Source: an uncultured Lachnospiraceae bacterium (lineage in GTDB: Bacteria; Bacillota; Clostridia; Lachnospirales; Lachnospiraceae). From it: a DNA stretch of 60,920 nucleotides. This document shows, piece by piece, positions 9,348 through 16,919 of the stretch. The translations under genes and the position numbers were made by a program. Positions within the stretch are counted from its first letter, which is position 1. Every line of letters begins with the position of its first letter. The stretch is taken from NCBI GenBank assembly GCA_947626945.1, contig CANQUC010000012.1, positions 1 to 60,920 on the forward strand, given 5' to 3'. The notes under the pieces were generated by a model. That model made no database searches. It saw nothing but the letters and a program-made list of their open reading frames with translations, and was not told the DNA's origin.

Positions 9348-9385
9348 TTAAGTAATAAATTACTTAAGTTATGAAGTAACTTAAG
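9348..9385. repeat. Overlapping AT-rich palindromes by recombinase stop
   Basis: Two perfect inverted repeats overlap: TTAAGTAA (9348-9355)/TTACTTAA (9360-9367) with a 4-nt spacer, and CTTAAGTTA (9363-9371)/TAACTTAAG (9377-9385) with a 5-nt spacer. This gives four regularly spaced half-sites of a TTAAGTWA-like motif. The last overlaps the recombinase stop codon. They could be protein-binding half-sites or a weak bidirectional terminator. Confidence 0.6.
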
Positions 9386-10433
9386 GTTCCCGCAGCTTCA
9401 CAACATTGGCGGCAGACCGTTTACGGTCCTCCTGAATGGCCGCGTAATGCTTTTTGGTTGTATTTACATCCTTATGGCCCAAAACATCCGCTACAAGGTA
9501 AATATCGCCTGTTTCCCGGTAAAGGCTGGTGCCATAAGTGCTTCGCAGCTTATGAGGAGTGATTTTCTTTAAGGTGGTCACGTTGGCGGAATATTTCTTC
9601 GCAAGCCGTTCCACGCTCCGCACCGTAAGACGCTGGTTCTTTAAGGAGATGAACAGAGCGTCTTCATGACCCTCAGCCGGTTCCAGCTGCTTCCGATCCA
9701 GTTCCATATAGTCTGACAGCGCATTTGCCACCTCATCGCCAAAATAAACGATATCCTCATTTCCGCCTTTCCTAATGATGCGGATCTTGTTATTTTTAAA
9801 ATCCACATCTTTCAGATTCAGGCCCACACATTCGGATACACGAATGCCTGTTCCCAAAAGAAGCGTAATGATCGCCACATCCCGCAGCTTTGTCTTTTTA
9901 TGATTTCTCAGCTGAGCAGGGGTCAGTTTATCCCCGGATTCCACCATATCCAGCATGTCGGCTACCTCGTCGGGGTCAAGCCGAACAATTGTTTTGGTGT
10001 GGAGCTTTGGAATTTCCACATGAGCGGGAGGGTTTGTGTTGATCATTTCCTTTTTGAAAAAATAGTTGTACATGGACCGCAAAGCGGCAAATTTCCGCAA
10101 GATCCCGTGATCCTTGTTGACCCTGGTGACGCCGTCTTTTTCATAGGTCTGCAGATAGGAAAGATATTCCTCAATATCCATGGGCGTCAGTTCATCCAGT
10201 ACGGCCATAGGAAGGGTTTCCGTGGGTTTGTCCTTTAGCTGTGGATTTTCGGTCTGCAGAAAAGAAAAAAACACAGACAGATCATAGGCATAGGACAATC
10301 GGGTTCTTGTTGATTTGGTAGATTCCATGGAACGAAAATAACTGCCAAGAAACCGAGGAAGCTTTTGAAGCACATTGCGGAGCTTCTGAATATTTTTCAG
10401 ATCCGTTTGCTCTTTATAAGAATAATCGGCCAT
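9381..10433 (-). CDS. Tyrosine recombinase, XerS-like
   Basis: A 350-residue tyrosine recombinase with an N-terminal SAM-like core-binding domain (about 20-130) and a C-terminal catalytic domain. All catalytic residues are present: Arg198 (GTGIRVSE), Lys222 (IIRKGG), His304 and Arg307 (TPHKLRSTYG), His330 (LGHKD), nucleophile Tyr340. Length and layout resemble streptococcal XerS, which resolves chromosome dimers alone at an atypical dif. No phage or transposon genes surround it, which argues for a core Xer role rather than an integrase. It has its own promoter, and a 28-bp dif-like palindrome lies in its leader. A phase-variation invertase remains possible. Confidence 0.8.
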   Translation of the reverse strand: MADYSYKEQTDLKNIQKLRNVLQKLPRFLGSYFRSMESTKSTRTRLSYAYDLSVFFSFLQTENPQLKDKPTETLPMAVLDELTPMDIEEYLSYLQTYEKDGVTRVNKDHGILRKFAALRSMYNYFFKKEMINTNPPAHVEIPKLHTKTIVRLDPDEVADMLDMVESGDKLTPAQLRNHKKTKLRDVAIITLLLGTGIRVSECVGLNLKDVDFKNNKIRIIRKGGNEDIVYFGDEVANALSDYMELDRKQLEPAEGHEDALFISLKNQRLTVRSVERLAKKYSANVTTLKKITPHKLRSTYGTSLYRETGDIYLVADVLGHKDVNTTKKHYAAIQEDRKRSAANVVKLREP

Positions 10434-10454
10434 CTCTTTATAAACGCCCCTTTC

Positions 10455-10482
10455 TTGTCGTAAAATTACGATTTTGCGACAT
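10455..10482. other. Candidate dif-like 11-6-11 palindrome
   Basis: Left arm TTGTCGTAAAA (10455-10465), 6-bp core TTACGA, right arm TTTTGCGACAT (10472-10482). The arms match as inverted repeats at 9 of 11 positions. This is the geometry of Xer sites, and the AAAA-core-TTTT layout resembles difSL and difH. It lies 22 bp upstream of the recombinase start, as difSL lies beside xerS, but also just after the predicted transcription start. An operator or mRNA hairpin is therefore an alternative. Confidence 0.4.
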
Positions 10483-10491
10483 CATATATCT

Positions 10492-10520
10492 ATCTTACCC
10501 CCAATCTCTCCTTCTGTCAA
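10492..10520 (-). promoter_or_regulatory. Promoter of the XerS-like recombinase
   Basis: On the minus strand: TTGACA (10520-10515), 17-bp spacer, TAAGAT (10497-10492). The predicted start near 10485 lies directly before the dif-like palindrome. Confidence 0.75.
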
Positions 10521-10582
10521 GGGGCCGGTCATTTTATTTTGAGTCTTTTTTTCTGCCGCTGTTTTTCTGTTCCAATCTGTGT

Positions 10583-10588
10583 TATAAT
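10583..10588 (+). promoter_or_regulatory. -10 element ahead of the TtcA-like gene
   Basis: A consensus TATAAT lies 62 bp before the start codon. No good -35 hexamer is seen 17 bp upstream. Confidence 0.5.
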
Positions 10589-10650
10589 ATAGCCGTTCTA
10601 TATTGATTTGCCCGTTATGCGGAATTTTGACCTAAAGAAAGGATTTTTTT

Positions 10651-11367
10651 ATGAAGCTTCAGCAGCTGCTCAGTTATACAAGAAAAGCCGTTGACGATTA
10701 CAATATGATCTGTCAGGGGGACAAAATTGCCGTGGGAATCTCCGGAGGCAAAGACAGCCTAACCCTGTTATATGCCTTACACGGCCTGCGCCGTTTTTAT
10801 CCCCAGCAATTTTCCATTTACGGGGTCACGGTTGATCTGGGCTACGATTCCTTTGACACTGCCCCTATCGCTGATCTCTGCCAGCGGCTTCAGGTGCCCT
10901 ATACGGTAGTCCGTTCCGATATTGCCAGGATCATTTTTGAAGAACGGAAAGAATCGAATCCCTGTTCGCTTTGCGCGAAAATGCGAAAAGGAGCCTTAAA
11001 CCAGGCCATCAAAGATCTTGGCTGCAACAAAGTAGCCTATGCCCATCACAAGGATGATCTGGTAGAGACCATGCTCCTTTCCCTGTTGTTTGAGGGACGA
11101 TTTCATACGTTTTCACCGGTAACTTATCTGGATCGGATGGATCTGACGGTGATCCGTCCGCTGATGTATGTATCCGAAAAAGATGTAATCGGTTTTCAGC
11201 ACATAATGGATCTGCCTGTGCAAAAAAGCCCCTGCCCCGCCGACGGGTATACAAAGCGCCAGTCTGTAAAGGAACTTCTTGACAGGCTGAACAGAGAATA
11301 TCCCGGCGCAAAGGACCGGATGTTTCGCGCCATCCTGAATGGAAATCTGTTTTCCGAAAAAAAATAA
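10651..11367 (+). CDS. TtcA-family tRNA thiolation enzyme
   Basis: A 238-residue PP-loop ATP pyrophosphatase related to TtcA, which makes 2-thiocytidine in tRNA. PP-loop SGGKDS is at 31-36. Cys105 and Cys108 (NPCSLC) and Cys195 (KSPCPADG) match the cysteines that ligate the TtcA Fe-S cluster. It is shorter than E. coli TtcA (about 310) because the N-terminal extension is absent. It reads away from the recombinase and ends 77 bp before lexA. The precise tRNA base is inferred from family. Confidence 0.8.
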   Translation: MKLQQLLSYTRKAVDDYNMICQGDKIAVGISGGKDSLTLLYALHGLRRFYPQQFSIYGVTVDLGYDSFDTAPIADLCQRLQVPYTVVRSDIARIIFEERKESNPCSLCAKMRKGALNQAIKDLGCNKVAYAHHKDDLVETMLLSLLFEGRFHTFSPVTYLDRMDLTVIRPLMYVSEKDVIGFQHIMDLPVQKSPCPADGYTKRQSVKELLDRLNREYPGAKDRMFRAILNGNLFSEKK

Positions 11368-11374
11368 AAAAGCA

Positions 11375-11388
11375 GGAACATTCGTTTG
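11375..11388 (+). promoter_or_regulatory. LexA box 1 (SOS operator)
   Basis: GGAACATTCGTTTG fits the Gram-positive consensus CGAACRNRYGTTYG at 12 of 14 positions. It overlaps the -35 of the lexA promoter, so LexA would repress its own gene. Confidence 0.75.
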
Positions 11389-11414
11389 CATTGTCCGAAC
11401 AAATGTGTTATACT
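11386..11414 (+). promoter_or_regulatory. lexA promoter
   Basis: TTGCAT (11386-11391), 17-bp spacer, TATACT (11409-11414). Both SOS boxes overlap it: one touches the -35, the other fills the spacer and reaches the -10. Confidence 0.8.
11396..11409 (+). promoter_or_regulatory. LexA box 2 (SOS operator)
   Basis: CGAACAAATGTGTT fits CGAACRNRYGTTYG at 12 of 14 positions, with a perfect left half. Its centre is 21 bp from that of box 1, so two LexA dimers would bind on the same face. Confidence 0.7.
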
Positions 11415-11443
11415 GTTTTCAGAACGGAGGATAAACGCATATT

Positions 11444-12067
11444 ATGAAAGAAAAAGGGAAACTGACGAAAAAACAGCAGGAAATTTATGAATTTATCAAA
11501 AGCGAGATTATCCAGAGAGGGTATCCCCCATCTGTCAGAGATATCTGTTCCGCGGTTCAGCTGAAATCCACTTCTTCTGTTCACGCGCATCTGCAGACGC
11601 TGGAAAGCCTTGGCTATATCCGCCGGGATCCCGCGAAATCCCGTACCATTGAGATCACCGACGAGCATTTTTACGCAGGCTACCGCAGAGATATCCAGAA
11701 CGTTCCCATGGTGGGCACGGTAACTGCCGGCAATCCGATCCTGGCAATCCAGGAAACCACCGAATACTTTCCCATCCCTGCGGAATATTTACCCAATCAG
11801 GATACATTTTTACTGAAGGTCAAAGGCGAAAGCATGATCAACGCGGGAATCCTGGACGGCGACTATGTGCTTGTGGAAAAACAGTCCACTGCCCGGGACG
11901 GCGATATGGTGGTGGCTCTCCTTGGGGATTCCGCCACGGTTAAAACCTTTTACCGGGAACAGGGACATTTTCGTCTCCAGCCGGAAAACGATTATATGGA
12001 ACCCATCATTGTGGAGGATGCAAGCATACTGGGCCGGGTCATTGGAGTGATCCGCCTATTTCAATAG
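11444..12067 (+). CDS. lexA: SOS repressor LexA
   Basis: LexA represses DNA-damage genes and self-cleaves when activated by RecA. The 207-residue protein has an N-terminal winged helix (about 1-70, GYPPSVRDIC and SSVHAHLQTLE), the Ala95-Gly96 scissile bond (GTVTAGNP), nucleophile Ser130 (GESM) and general base Lys167 (SATVKTF). AACGGAGG precedes the start. Two operators overlap its promoter, which supports autoregulation. Confidence 0.97.
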   Translation: MKEKGKLTKKQQEIYEFIKSEIIQRGYPPSVRDICSAVQLKSTSSVHAHLQTLESLGYIRRDPAKSRTIEITDEHFYAGYRRDIQNVPMVGTVTAGNPILAIQETTEYFPIPAEYLPNQDTFLLKVKGESMINAGILDGDYVLVEKQSTARDGDMVVALLGDSATVKTFYREQGHFRLQPENDYMEPIIVEDASILGRVIGVIRLFQ

Positions 12068-12075
12068 TCCCATCA

Positions 12076-12129
12076 GATTCCGATCTGTGCGATGATTCCA
12101 ATCTGCGCAAAGATTCCGATCTGCGTGAA
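12076..12129 (+). repeat. Three 18-bp tandem repeats after lexA
   Basis: Units begin at 12076, 12094 and 12112 with the shared core GATTCC(G/A)ATCTG(T/C)G. Units 1 and 3 can form a small AGAT-TCCG-ATCT hairpin. The array lies between the lexA stop and the terminator, so it would be in the lexA mRNA 3' end. Confidence 0.8.
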
Positions 12130-12167
12130 AAAGGCTGACCATACAAACAACTGGCCAGCCTTTTTTA
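12128..12167. terminator. Bidirectional terminator, lexA / kinase-like gene
   Basis: AAGGCTGACCA pairs with TGGCCAGCCTT across a 10-nt loop, with an A-run before and a T-run after. It fits both converging genes. Confidence 0.85.
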
Positions 12168-12191
12168 TATCATGTTCTATATCATTTATGA

Positions 12192-12833
12192 TCAGATAAC
12201 ATAACCCTTTTCCTGGGCGGAAGCCAAAGAAAGAGCCTGCTTGATCACCGCTACCGTTCCGTCAATTCCAAGCTTTCCGCTGTCCAGGCAAAGATGATAG
12301 CTGTCGGAAGCGCCCCAGCTTTTGGACGTATAATAGTTATAATAGCTGCTTCTCTGCTTGTCGGTTTTGCTGACAAGTTCCTTTGCTTTTTTGGCGTCCA
12401 GATTTCTCACCCGCATGATCCGGTTTACCCGGGTATCCATATCGCTGTGAATAAAAACGCTCAGCAGACCGGGATGCTCCGCAAGGGCATAATCCGCGCA
12501 GCGCCCTACGATCACGCAGGGCTCCTCTTCCGCCAGCTTTCGGATCGCCTCAAACTGGGCAAGGAATACTTTCTGATTGATGGGCATATCTCCATATACT
12601 GATGAGGCGTAGCCCATGCTGTAAGTATCCATTACAAGAGAATACAGAAAACTTCTGTTATGGCGCTCGTCATTGCTTTCAAAGATTTCCCTGCAAAGTC
12701 CGCTGTCCTTTGCCGCCCGTTCCAACAGCTCTTTGTCATAGCAGCGGATGCCAAGCTCTTCTGCAAGCTTCTGCCCTATTTCTCTTCCGCCGCTTCCGCA
12801 TTGTCTTCCAATGGTGATCACGTTATTTGTCAT
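12192..12833 (-). CDS. Cytidylate kinase-like family protein
   Basis: A 213-residue P-loop protein of the cytidylate-kinase-like family, common in Clostridia and without a known substrate. The P-loop region is ITIGRQCGSGGREIGQ (about 5-20), different from the GPxGxGK of true Cmk. Later landmarks are CVIVGRCADY and RVNRIMRVRNLD. Start chosen at 12833 because GGAGGGCTTAAT precedes this ATG; another ATG 15 bp upstream has no such site. It lies 17 bp after the pectate lyase gene on the same strand and shares a terminator with lexA. Function unknown. Confidence 0.8.
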   Translation of the reverse strand: MTNNVITIGRQCGSGGREIGQKLAEELGIRCYDKELLERAAKDSGLCREIFESNDERHNRSFLYSLVMDTYSMGYASSVYGDMPINQKVFLAQFEAIRKLAEEEPCVIVGRCADYALAEHPGLLSVFIHSDMDTRVNRIMRVRNLDAKKAKELVSKTDKQRSSYYNYYTSKSWGASDSYHLCLDSGKLGIDGTVAVIKQALSLASAQEKGYVI

Positions 12834-12850
12834 ATTAAGCCCTCCCATTT

Positions 12851-15367
12851 TTATTTTCCTGCCGCAAATCCGTCTGTCAGCTTTACAAGATATTTCAGAA
12901 TCTGTATGGCGTCGTCTACTGTTACCAGGGGATTTCCCTGCTGATCTGTACTGTCGTCCACGTTGGCGGCAATCATGGCCGCGTCGTCCAGCTCAACCAG
13001 TTTCACACTCTTTTTCAGAATCAGAATGGCGTCCTGCACCGCGATATGGCCGTCTCCATCCGTGTCTCCATAGAGAAACGGTTTGTAAGTGTTTTTGGAC
13101 GCGCTGCCGGATTCCACAATGACTTTAATCCTCTGGGAATGACCGTCTTTTGTAACGCAGGTGATGGTGGCTCCGGTAGGTCTTTCGGCCAGAGGCGTCA
13201 CCACGCCGTTACGATCAATCTTCAGCTGTGCCGGCGCGTCGCTGTACCAGGTAACCTGGGGATAAGTGGCGTCCTCCGGAAGGATCTCTGCCGTCAGAAG
13301 CACGGATTCCGCAGGGGCGTCCTTTGTGCCGAGATAGATCGTATCTCCGTCTTTCAGGCCGTTGATCCTGATCTGGCTTACAGGCTGATACACATCAACC
13401 GAAAAGGTTTTGACAATCTTTCCCGCCAAGACCGATATCACAGCCGTACCGGGCTTGCCTGCCACAAGGAGCCCGGAATCTTTTACTTCCAGTACGGAAG
13501 GATCGGACGATTTCCAGGTAATGGTCTTGTCCCCGGCGTTGGACGGCACCACTTCCGCCGTAATCTGCTTCATCTCTCCAACAGCCATTTCCAGTTTTTC
13601 ATTTTCCGCCAGCCGCAGGGAAAGGTCTTCCACATCCGGTGAAATTCCCTTTTCTTTGGCAGTCAGCACCTGAGTGTCAGGCAGGTACTCTGTGCTCAGC
13701 CAGAATTCAGGATCCTCATTGAGCACATAGGCGCCGGCGTATTGATCCAGCGTCTCTTCCACATCGGTCAGAGGCAGTACCTGATAATCATAGGGAAGCC
13801 GGCTTTCATAGGAAAACGTAAACGGTTCGTCCGGCAGAATCCCTCTTACATACTGATGTTCGTTTTCAATGCGGGAGAACCATTTGAACTGGTTTTCCCC
13901 AAGAGTGCTGTACCCGTCGTTCCAGTATTTGGCAGGATCTCCGATAAAGGGATTTTCCCCATTTTGATCCCAGCTGCTGCCAATGTAATCGCCGCCGTTT
14001 TCCCCCGCTCCCTTGATTTTGGAATTTACGATCAGGGTATGATTCCTGGCGTTGGAAAACGCGTCGCCCCATTCCTTGTTGTTGGCGTCTCTGATATTGC
14101 GCTCCGTGCCGTCGATGATCCGGTCTACTCCCTCAAAAACGCAGGTATCCATTCCAACTGACGCGCCTGCTCTGGCGCTGACCGCGGTGGTTTCTACAGA
14201 TCTGCCCAGGGCCGCGGCGGCTTCCTTGTGACCGGAGTCGTTCAGATAACAGTTGATGGCATTTACCGTACCCTGACGGATCAGCGGAAATCGCTGGACG
14301 ATATTGGAGATCTTACTGTATGCCCATGTAAGGTGGATCCGCCAGTTTCCGTCCTCTTTGCCCTCTCCGTCTTTAAAATCCGCTTCTCCGGAGCCGTTCA
14401 TATTGAACCCTTTATGATATGCAAGATACGCCATGATCTTGCCGAGGTCGCCATTTGCCTCCTGACGGAACCGGGCGTACACCGTATCGTTTTCCAGCCC
14501 CTGCAAAAACCGCTCTTCCATGTAAGTTACGGTTTTATACAGCATGCTGTTGTGATCCGGATCCGTTTCTGCGGGAAGTCCAAAGGAACACCAGGAAACA
14601 GTCATATCCGAAGCTCCGTTTTCCGAATCGATATTGCCGTCATAGGCAACGCTGAAAGAACAGTGATCGATCCAGACGCCCTTTACGCCGTTTAGCTTCA
14701 GCAGAGACCATCCTGCGGCAAAATTGTCCCCATCCTTTTCATCATGGAACATCCATACCTCATCAAAATTCAGATTGCGGATAATGATGTCGGAACAGGT
14801 GCCCTGCAGCTTCCATTCCGCGTGCTTTACCGTGTTGCCGGCGCGGGAAAAGATTGTCAGGCCGTGAATATCGCTTAGTTCCAGCTGAGAAATGCCGTTT
14901 TCCACAATAGACGGGTTGGTAATGATATTTGCCCTCATAGGCCACCCTGTTACGGGATCCTGATAATTTCTGATCATGGTGGAAATTTCCTTTGCCTCAT
15001 CGGAAAGGGCGTTCCATCCCAGGTTCAGATCCGCCGCGATCTCGATCACCTTTACATCGCCTGCCGCGGCGTCTTCCAAAGCCTCCAGAAATTCCTCCTC
15101 ATTTTTGACGGTTCGGTATGCCGTCTCATCATTCAGATACTGGACGCGGTGATCTAAATCCACCTTTCCTCCCGCAAAACCGGTTACGGAAAAAAAGCTG
15201 GGATTGAAAGGGGAAACAGTCCGGTTTTCTACGCCGGGAAACTGAATTGCTGATTCATCCTCCGGGAAATATCCGTCCGGGGCCTCTGCAGCGGCTGCCG
15301 GGCTTGGAATCCCTGTCAGCATCAGCGCAATGGCCAGAAAACACCCAAGAAACCCATTTCTTTTCAA
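12851..15367 (-). CDS. Secreted PL1 pectate lyase with dockerin
   Basis: An 838-residue extracellular pectate lyase. A signal peptide (about 1-27, ending PSPAAAA) precedes a PL1-type beta-helix (about 100-500). VWIDHCSF (231-238) and DGNID (243-247) fit the calcium site; QRFPLIR (358-364) fits the catalytic-arginine block QRxPxxR. Two Ig-like domains follow (about 590-670 BIG2-like, 670-755). A C-terminal dockerin (about 766-833) has loop 1 DTDGDGHIAVQD and an enlarged loop 2 beginning NVDDSTD. It has its own promoter and is followed by the kinase-like gene. No cohesin occurs in the window, so the dockerin's partner is unknown. Confidence 0.9.
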   Translation of the reverse strand: MKRNGFLGCFLAIALMLTGIPSPAAAAEAPDGYFPEDESAIQFPGVENRTVSPFNPSFFSVTGFAGGKVDLDHRVQYLNDETAYRTVKNEEEFLEALEDAAAGDVKVIEIAADLNLGWNALSDEAKEISTMIRNYQDPVTGWPMRANIITNPSIVENGISQLELSDIHGLTIFSRAGNTVKHAEWKLQGTCSDIIIRNLNFDEVWMFHDEKDGDNFAAGWSLLKLNGVKGVWIDHCSFSVAYDGNIDSENGASDMTVSWCSFGLPAETDPDHNSMLYKTVTYMEERFLQGLENDTVYARFRQEANGDLGKIMAYLAYHKGFNMNGSGEADFKDGEGKEDGNWRIHLTWAYSKISNIVQRFPLIRQGTVNAINCYLNDSGHKEAAAALGRSVETTAVSARAGASVGMDTCVFEGVDRIIDGTERNIRDANNKEWGDAFSNARNHTLIVNSKIKGAGENGGDYIGSSWDQNGENPFIGDPAKYWNDGYSTLGENQFKWFSRIENEHQYVRGILPDEPFTFSYESRLPYDYQVLPLTDVEETLDQYAGAYVLNEDPEFWLSTEYLPDTQVLTAKEKGISPDVEDLSLRLAENEKLEMAVGEMKQITAEVVPSNAGDKTITWKSSDPSVLEVKDSGLLVAGKPGTAVISVLAGKIVKTFSVDVYQPVSQIRINGLKDGDTIYLGTKDAPAESVLLTAEILPEDATYPQVTWYSDAPAQLKIDRNGVVTPLAERPTGATITCVTKDGHSQRIKVIVESGSASKNTYKPFLYGDTDGDGHIAVQDAILILKKSVKLVELDDAAMIAANVDDSTDQQGNPLVTVDDAIQILKYLVKLTDGFAAGK

Positions 15368-15416
15368 AAGATCCCCTCCTTTTTATTTCCGCTCACGCTT
15401 TTTCTATCATAATTTT

Positions 15417-15445
15417 ATTATCTCATTCCCCGCAAACCCTGTCAA
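15417..15445 (-). promoter_or_regulatory. Promoter of the pectate lyase gene
   Basis: On the minus strand: TTGACA (15445-15440), 17-bp spacer, GATAAT (15422-15417). It sits in the 82-bp gap after rluD, so the lyase can be expressed independently. Confidence 0.75.
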
Positions 15446-15449
15446 GAAG

Positions 15450-16358
15450 CTAAGGGAGGATTTCCAGCAGATGGGTGAAATACTCCGGAAGCGGGGCGGA
15501 GAACTCCATATATTCCCCTGTGCGGGGATGGACAAAGCCAAGGGTCATGGCATGCAGTGTCTGGCCTGAAACGGCATAGGGCGGCTTTTTGGGGCCGTAA
15601 ACGGCATCTCCCAGCAGAGGATGTCCGATGCTGGCCATGTGTACCCGGATCTGATGGGTCCTTCCGGTCTCCAGCCTGCATTCCAGATAAGTATATTTGG
15701 AAAACCGCCGCAGCACCCGGTAATGGGTAACCGCATTTTTGCCGTTTTGATAATTGACGGCCATTTTTTTCCGATCCTTTGGATGTCTTCCCACAGGGGC
15801 GTCTATTACGCCCTCTTCTTCTGAGATCACGCCGTGAACAATGGCGCGGTAGCTTCTGCTGACGGAATGGCTGGCCAGCTGGGCCGCGATGGCATTGTGA
15901 GCCAGATCATTCTTGCAGACAAACAACAGGCCCGTCGTGTCCCTGTCAATGCGGTGAACGATCCCCGGGCGAAGCACTCCGTTAATGCCGGACAGCTGAT
16001 CCCGGCAATGCTCCATGATCCCGTTCACCAGCGTACCGGAATAATGTCCCGGCGCCGGATGTACGACCATTCCCTTTGGCTTGTTGATCAGAAGCAGATC
16101 CTCGTCCTCATAGACAATGTCCAGATCCATTTTTTCCGGAAGAATGTCCGGTTTCGCCGGCTCCGCAATGGAAAGGCGGATCTCATCACCAAAAACAACC
16201 TTGTAATTTGCTTTTACAAGGCTGTTATTTACAAAAATCTCTTCGTTTAGTTTTTTTTGAATGAAAGAACGGGACATTTGGGGAAACATCCGGGAAAGAA
16301 AGAGGTCGATCCGCTGTCCCTCCTGATCTTGAGATACGGTTAAGGTATATTCTTCCAT
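15450..16358 (-). CDS. rluD: Large-subunit pseudouridine synthase, RluD family
   Basis: A 302-residue RluA/RluD-type enzyme that isomerises uridine in 23S rRNA. An S4 RNA-binding domain (about 14-75) precedes the catalytic domain with HRIDRDTTGLL (Asp138 is the catalytic aspartate) and the C-terminal GRTHQIRVHMASIGHPLLGD signature. lspA lies 3 bp upstream, the standard lspA-rluD pair. Exact target uridines cannot be read from sequence. Confidence 0.92.
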   Translation of the reverse strand: MEEYTLTVSQDQEGQRIDLFLSRMFPQMSRSFIQKKLNEEIFVNNSLVKANYKVVFGDEIRLSIAEPAKPDILPEKMDLDIVYEDEDLLLINKPKGMVVHPAPGHYSGTLVNGIMEHCRDQLSGINGVLRPGIVHRIDRDTTGLLFVCKNDLAHNAIAAQLASHSVSRSYRAIVHGVISEEEGVIDAPVGRHPKDRKKMAVNYQNGKNAVTHYRVLRRFSKYTYLECRLETGRTHQIRVHMASIGHPLLGDAVYGPKKPPYAVSGQTLHAMTLGFVHPRTGEYMEFSAPLPEYFTHLLEILP

Positions 16359-16361
16359 GGA

Positions 16362-16919
16362 TCAGTCTTCCTCCTGATCAGTCTGCCGCTGTTTTTCGCC
16401 GGGGCGGCATTTTTTGTCGCGGCGCAGCACAACCTCCTCCAGCTCTCCCGGCTTCAGATACCACAGATACAGCGCTGCAAACAGGATCACCGAAACAGTC
16501 ACATAAATGTCCGCCACATTAAATATGGGAAAATGGATCAGTTCAAAATAGAAAAAATCTATCACATAGCCCAGGCGCACCCGGTCCAGAATATTGCCAA
16601 GGGCGCCTGCGGCCGTAAACAGCAGCGTCAGGCGAACCGGCATCATCCTTCTGTCCGACGGCATCCGAAACAAAATCCAAAAAATCAGGATCAGGATCAG
16701 AACATTCAGAACCAGGATCAGGGGAATCTTTCCCTGAAACAGTCCGAATCCGATCCCTCTGTTTTCCAGATACTGAAGAGAAAACACGTTTCTGATGAGA
16801 GGAAGCGGCCGATCCTTTAAATATACGGCAGCCCACAGCTTGCTGATCTGATCCAGAAACAGCAGGCCCAAAAACAGCAGCGCCTGAAAAATCACAGCAG
16901 AATGTCGGTTAGTTTTCAT
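16362..16919 (-). CDS. lspA: Lipoprotein signal peptidase (SPase II)
   Basis: LspA cleaves prolipoproteins after lipidation. The start MKTNRHSA at 16919 gives 185 residues with four membrane segments; an upstream in-frame extension is hydrophilic and unlikely. Conserved: FLDQISKLW, LENRGIGFG, catalytic Asp112 (GNILDRVRLG) and Asp137 (FNVADIYV). A charged C-terminal tail of about 25 residues is longer than usual. It overlaps aroB by 11 bp. Substrates in this window include the GH28 and DUF4358 lipoproteins. Confidence 0.93.
   Translation of the reverse strand: MKTNRHSAVIFQALLFLGLLFLDQISKLWAAVYLKDRPLPLIRNVFSLQYLENRGIGFGLFQGKIPLILVLNVLILILIFWILFRMPSDRRMMPVRLTLLFTAAGALGNILDRVRLGYVIDFFYFELIHFPIFNVADIYVTVSVILFAALYLWYLKPGELEEVVLRRDKKCRPGEKQRQTDQEED

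Noticed and set aside
9341-9386. Possible CRISPR or attachment site
   Set aside because: Units are palindromic and only 8-9 bp, with no spacers and no flanking element, so neither a CRISPR array nor an integrated element is supported.
9381-10433. Recombinase as phage or transposon integrase
   Set aside because: No phage, transfer or cargo genes and no tRNA target nearby; the surroundings are core genes.
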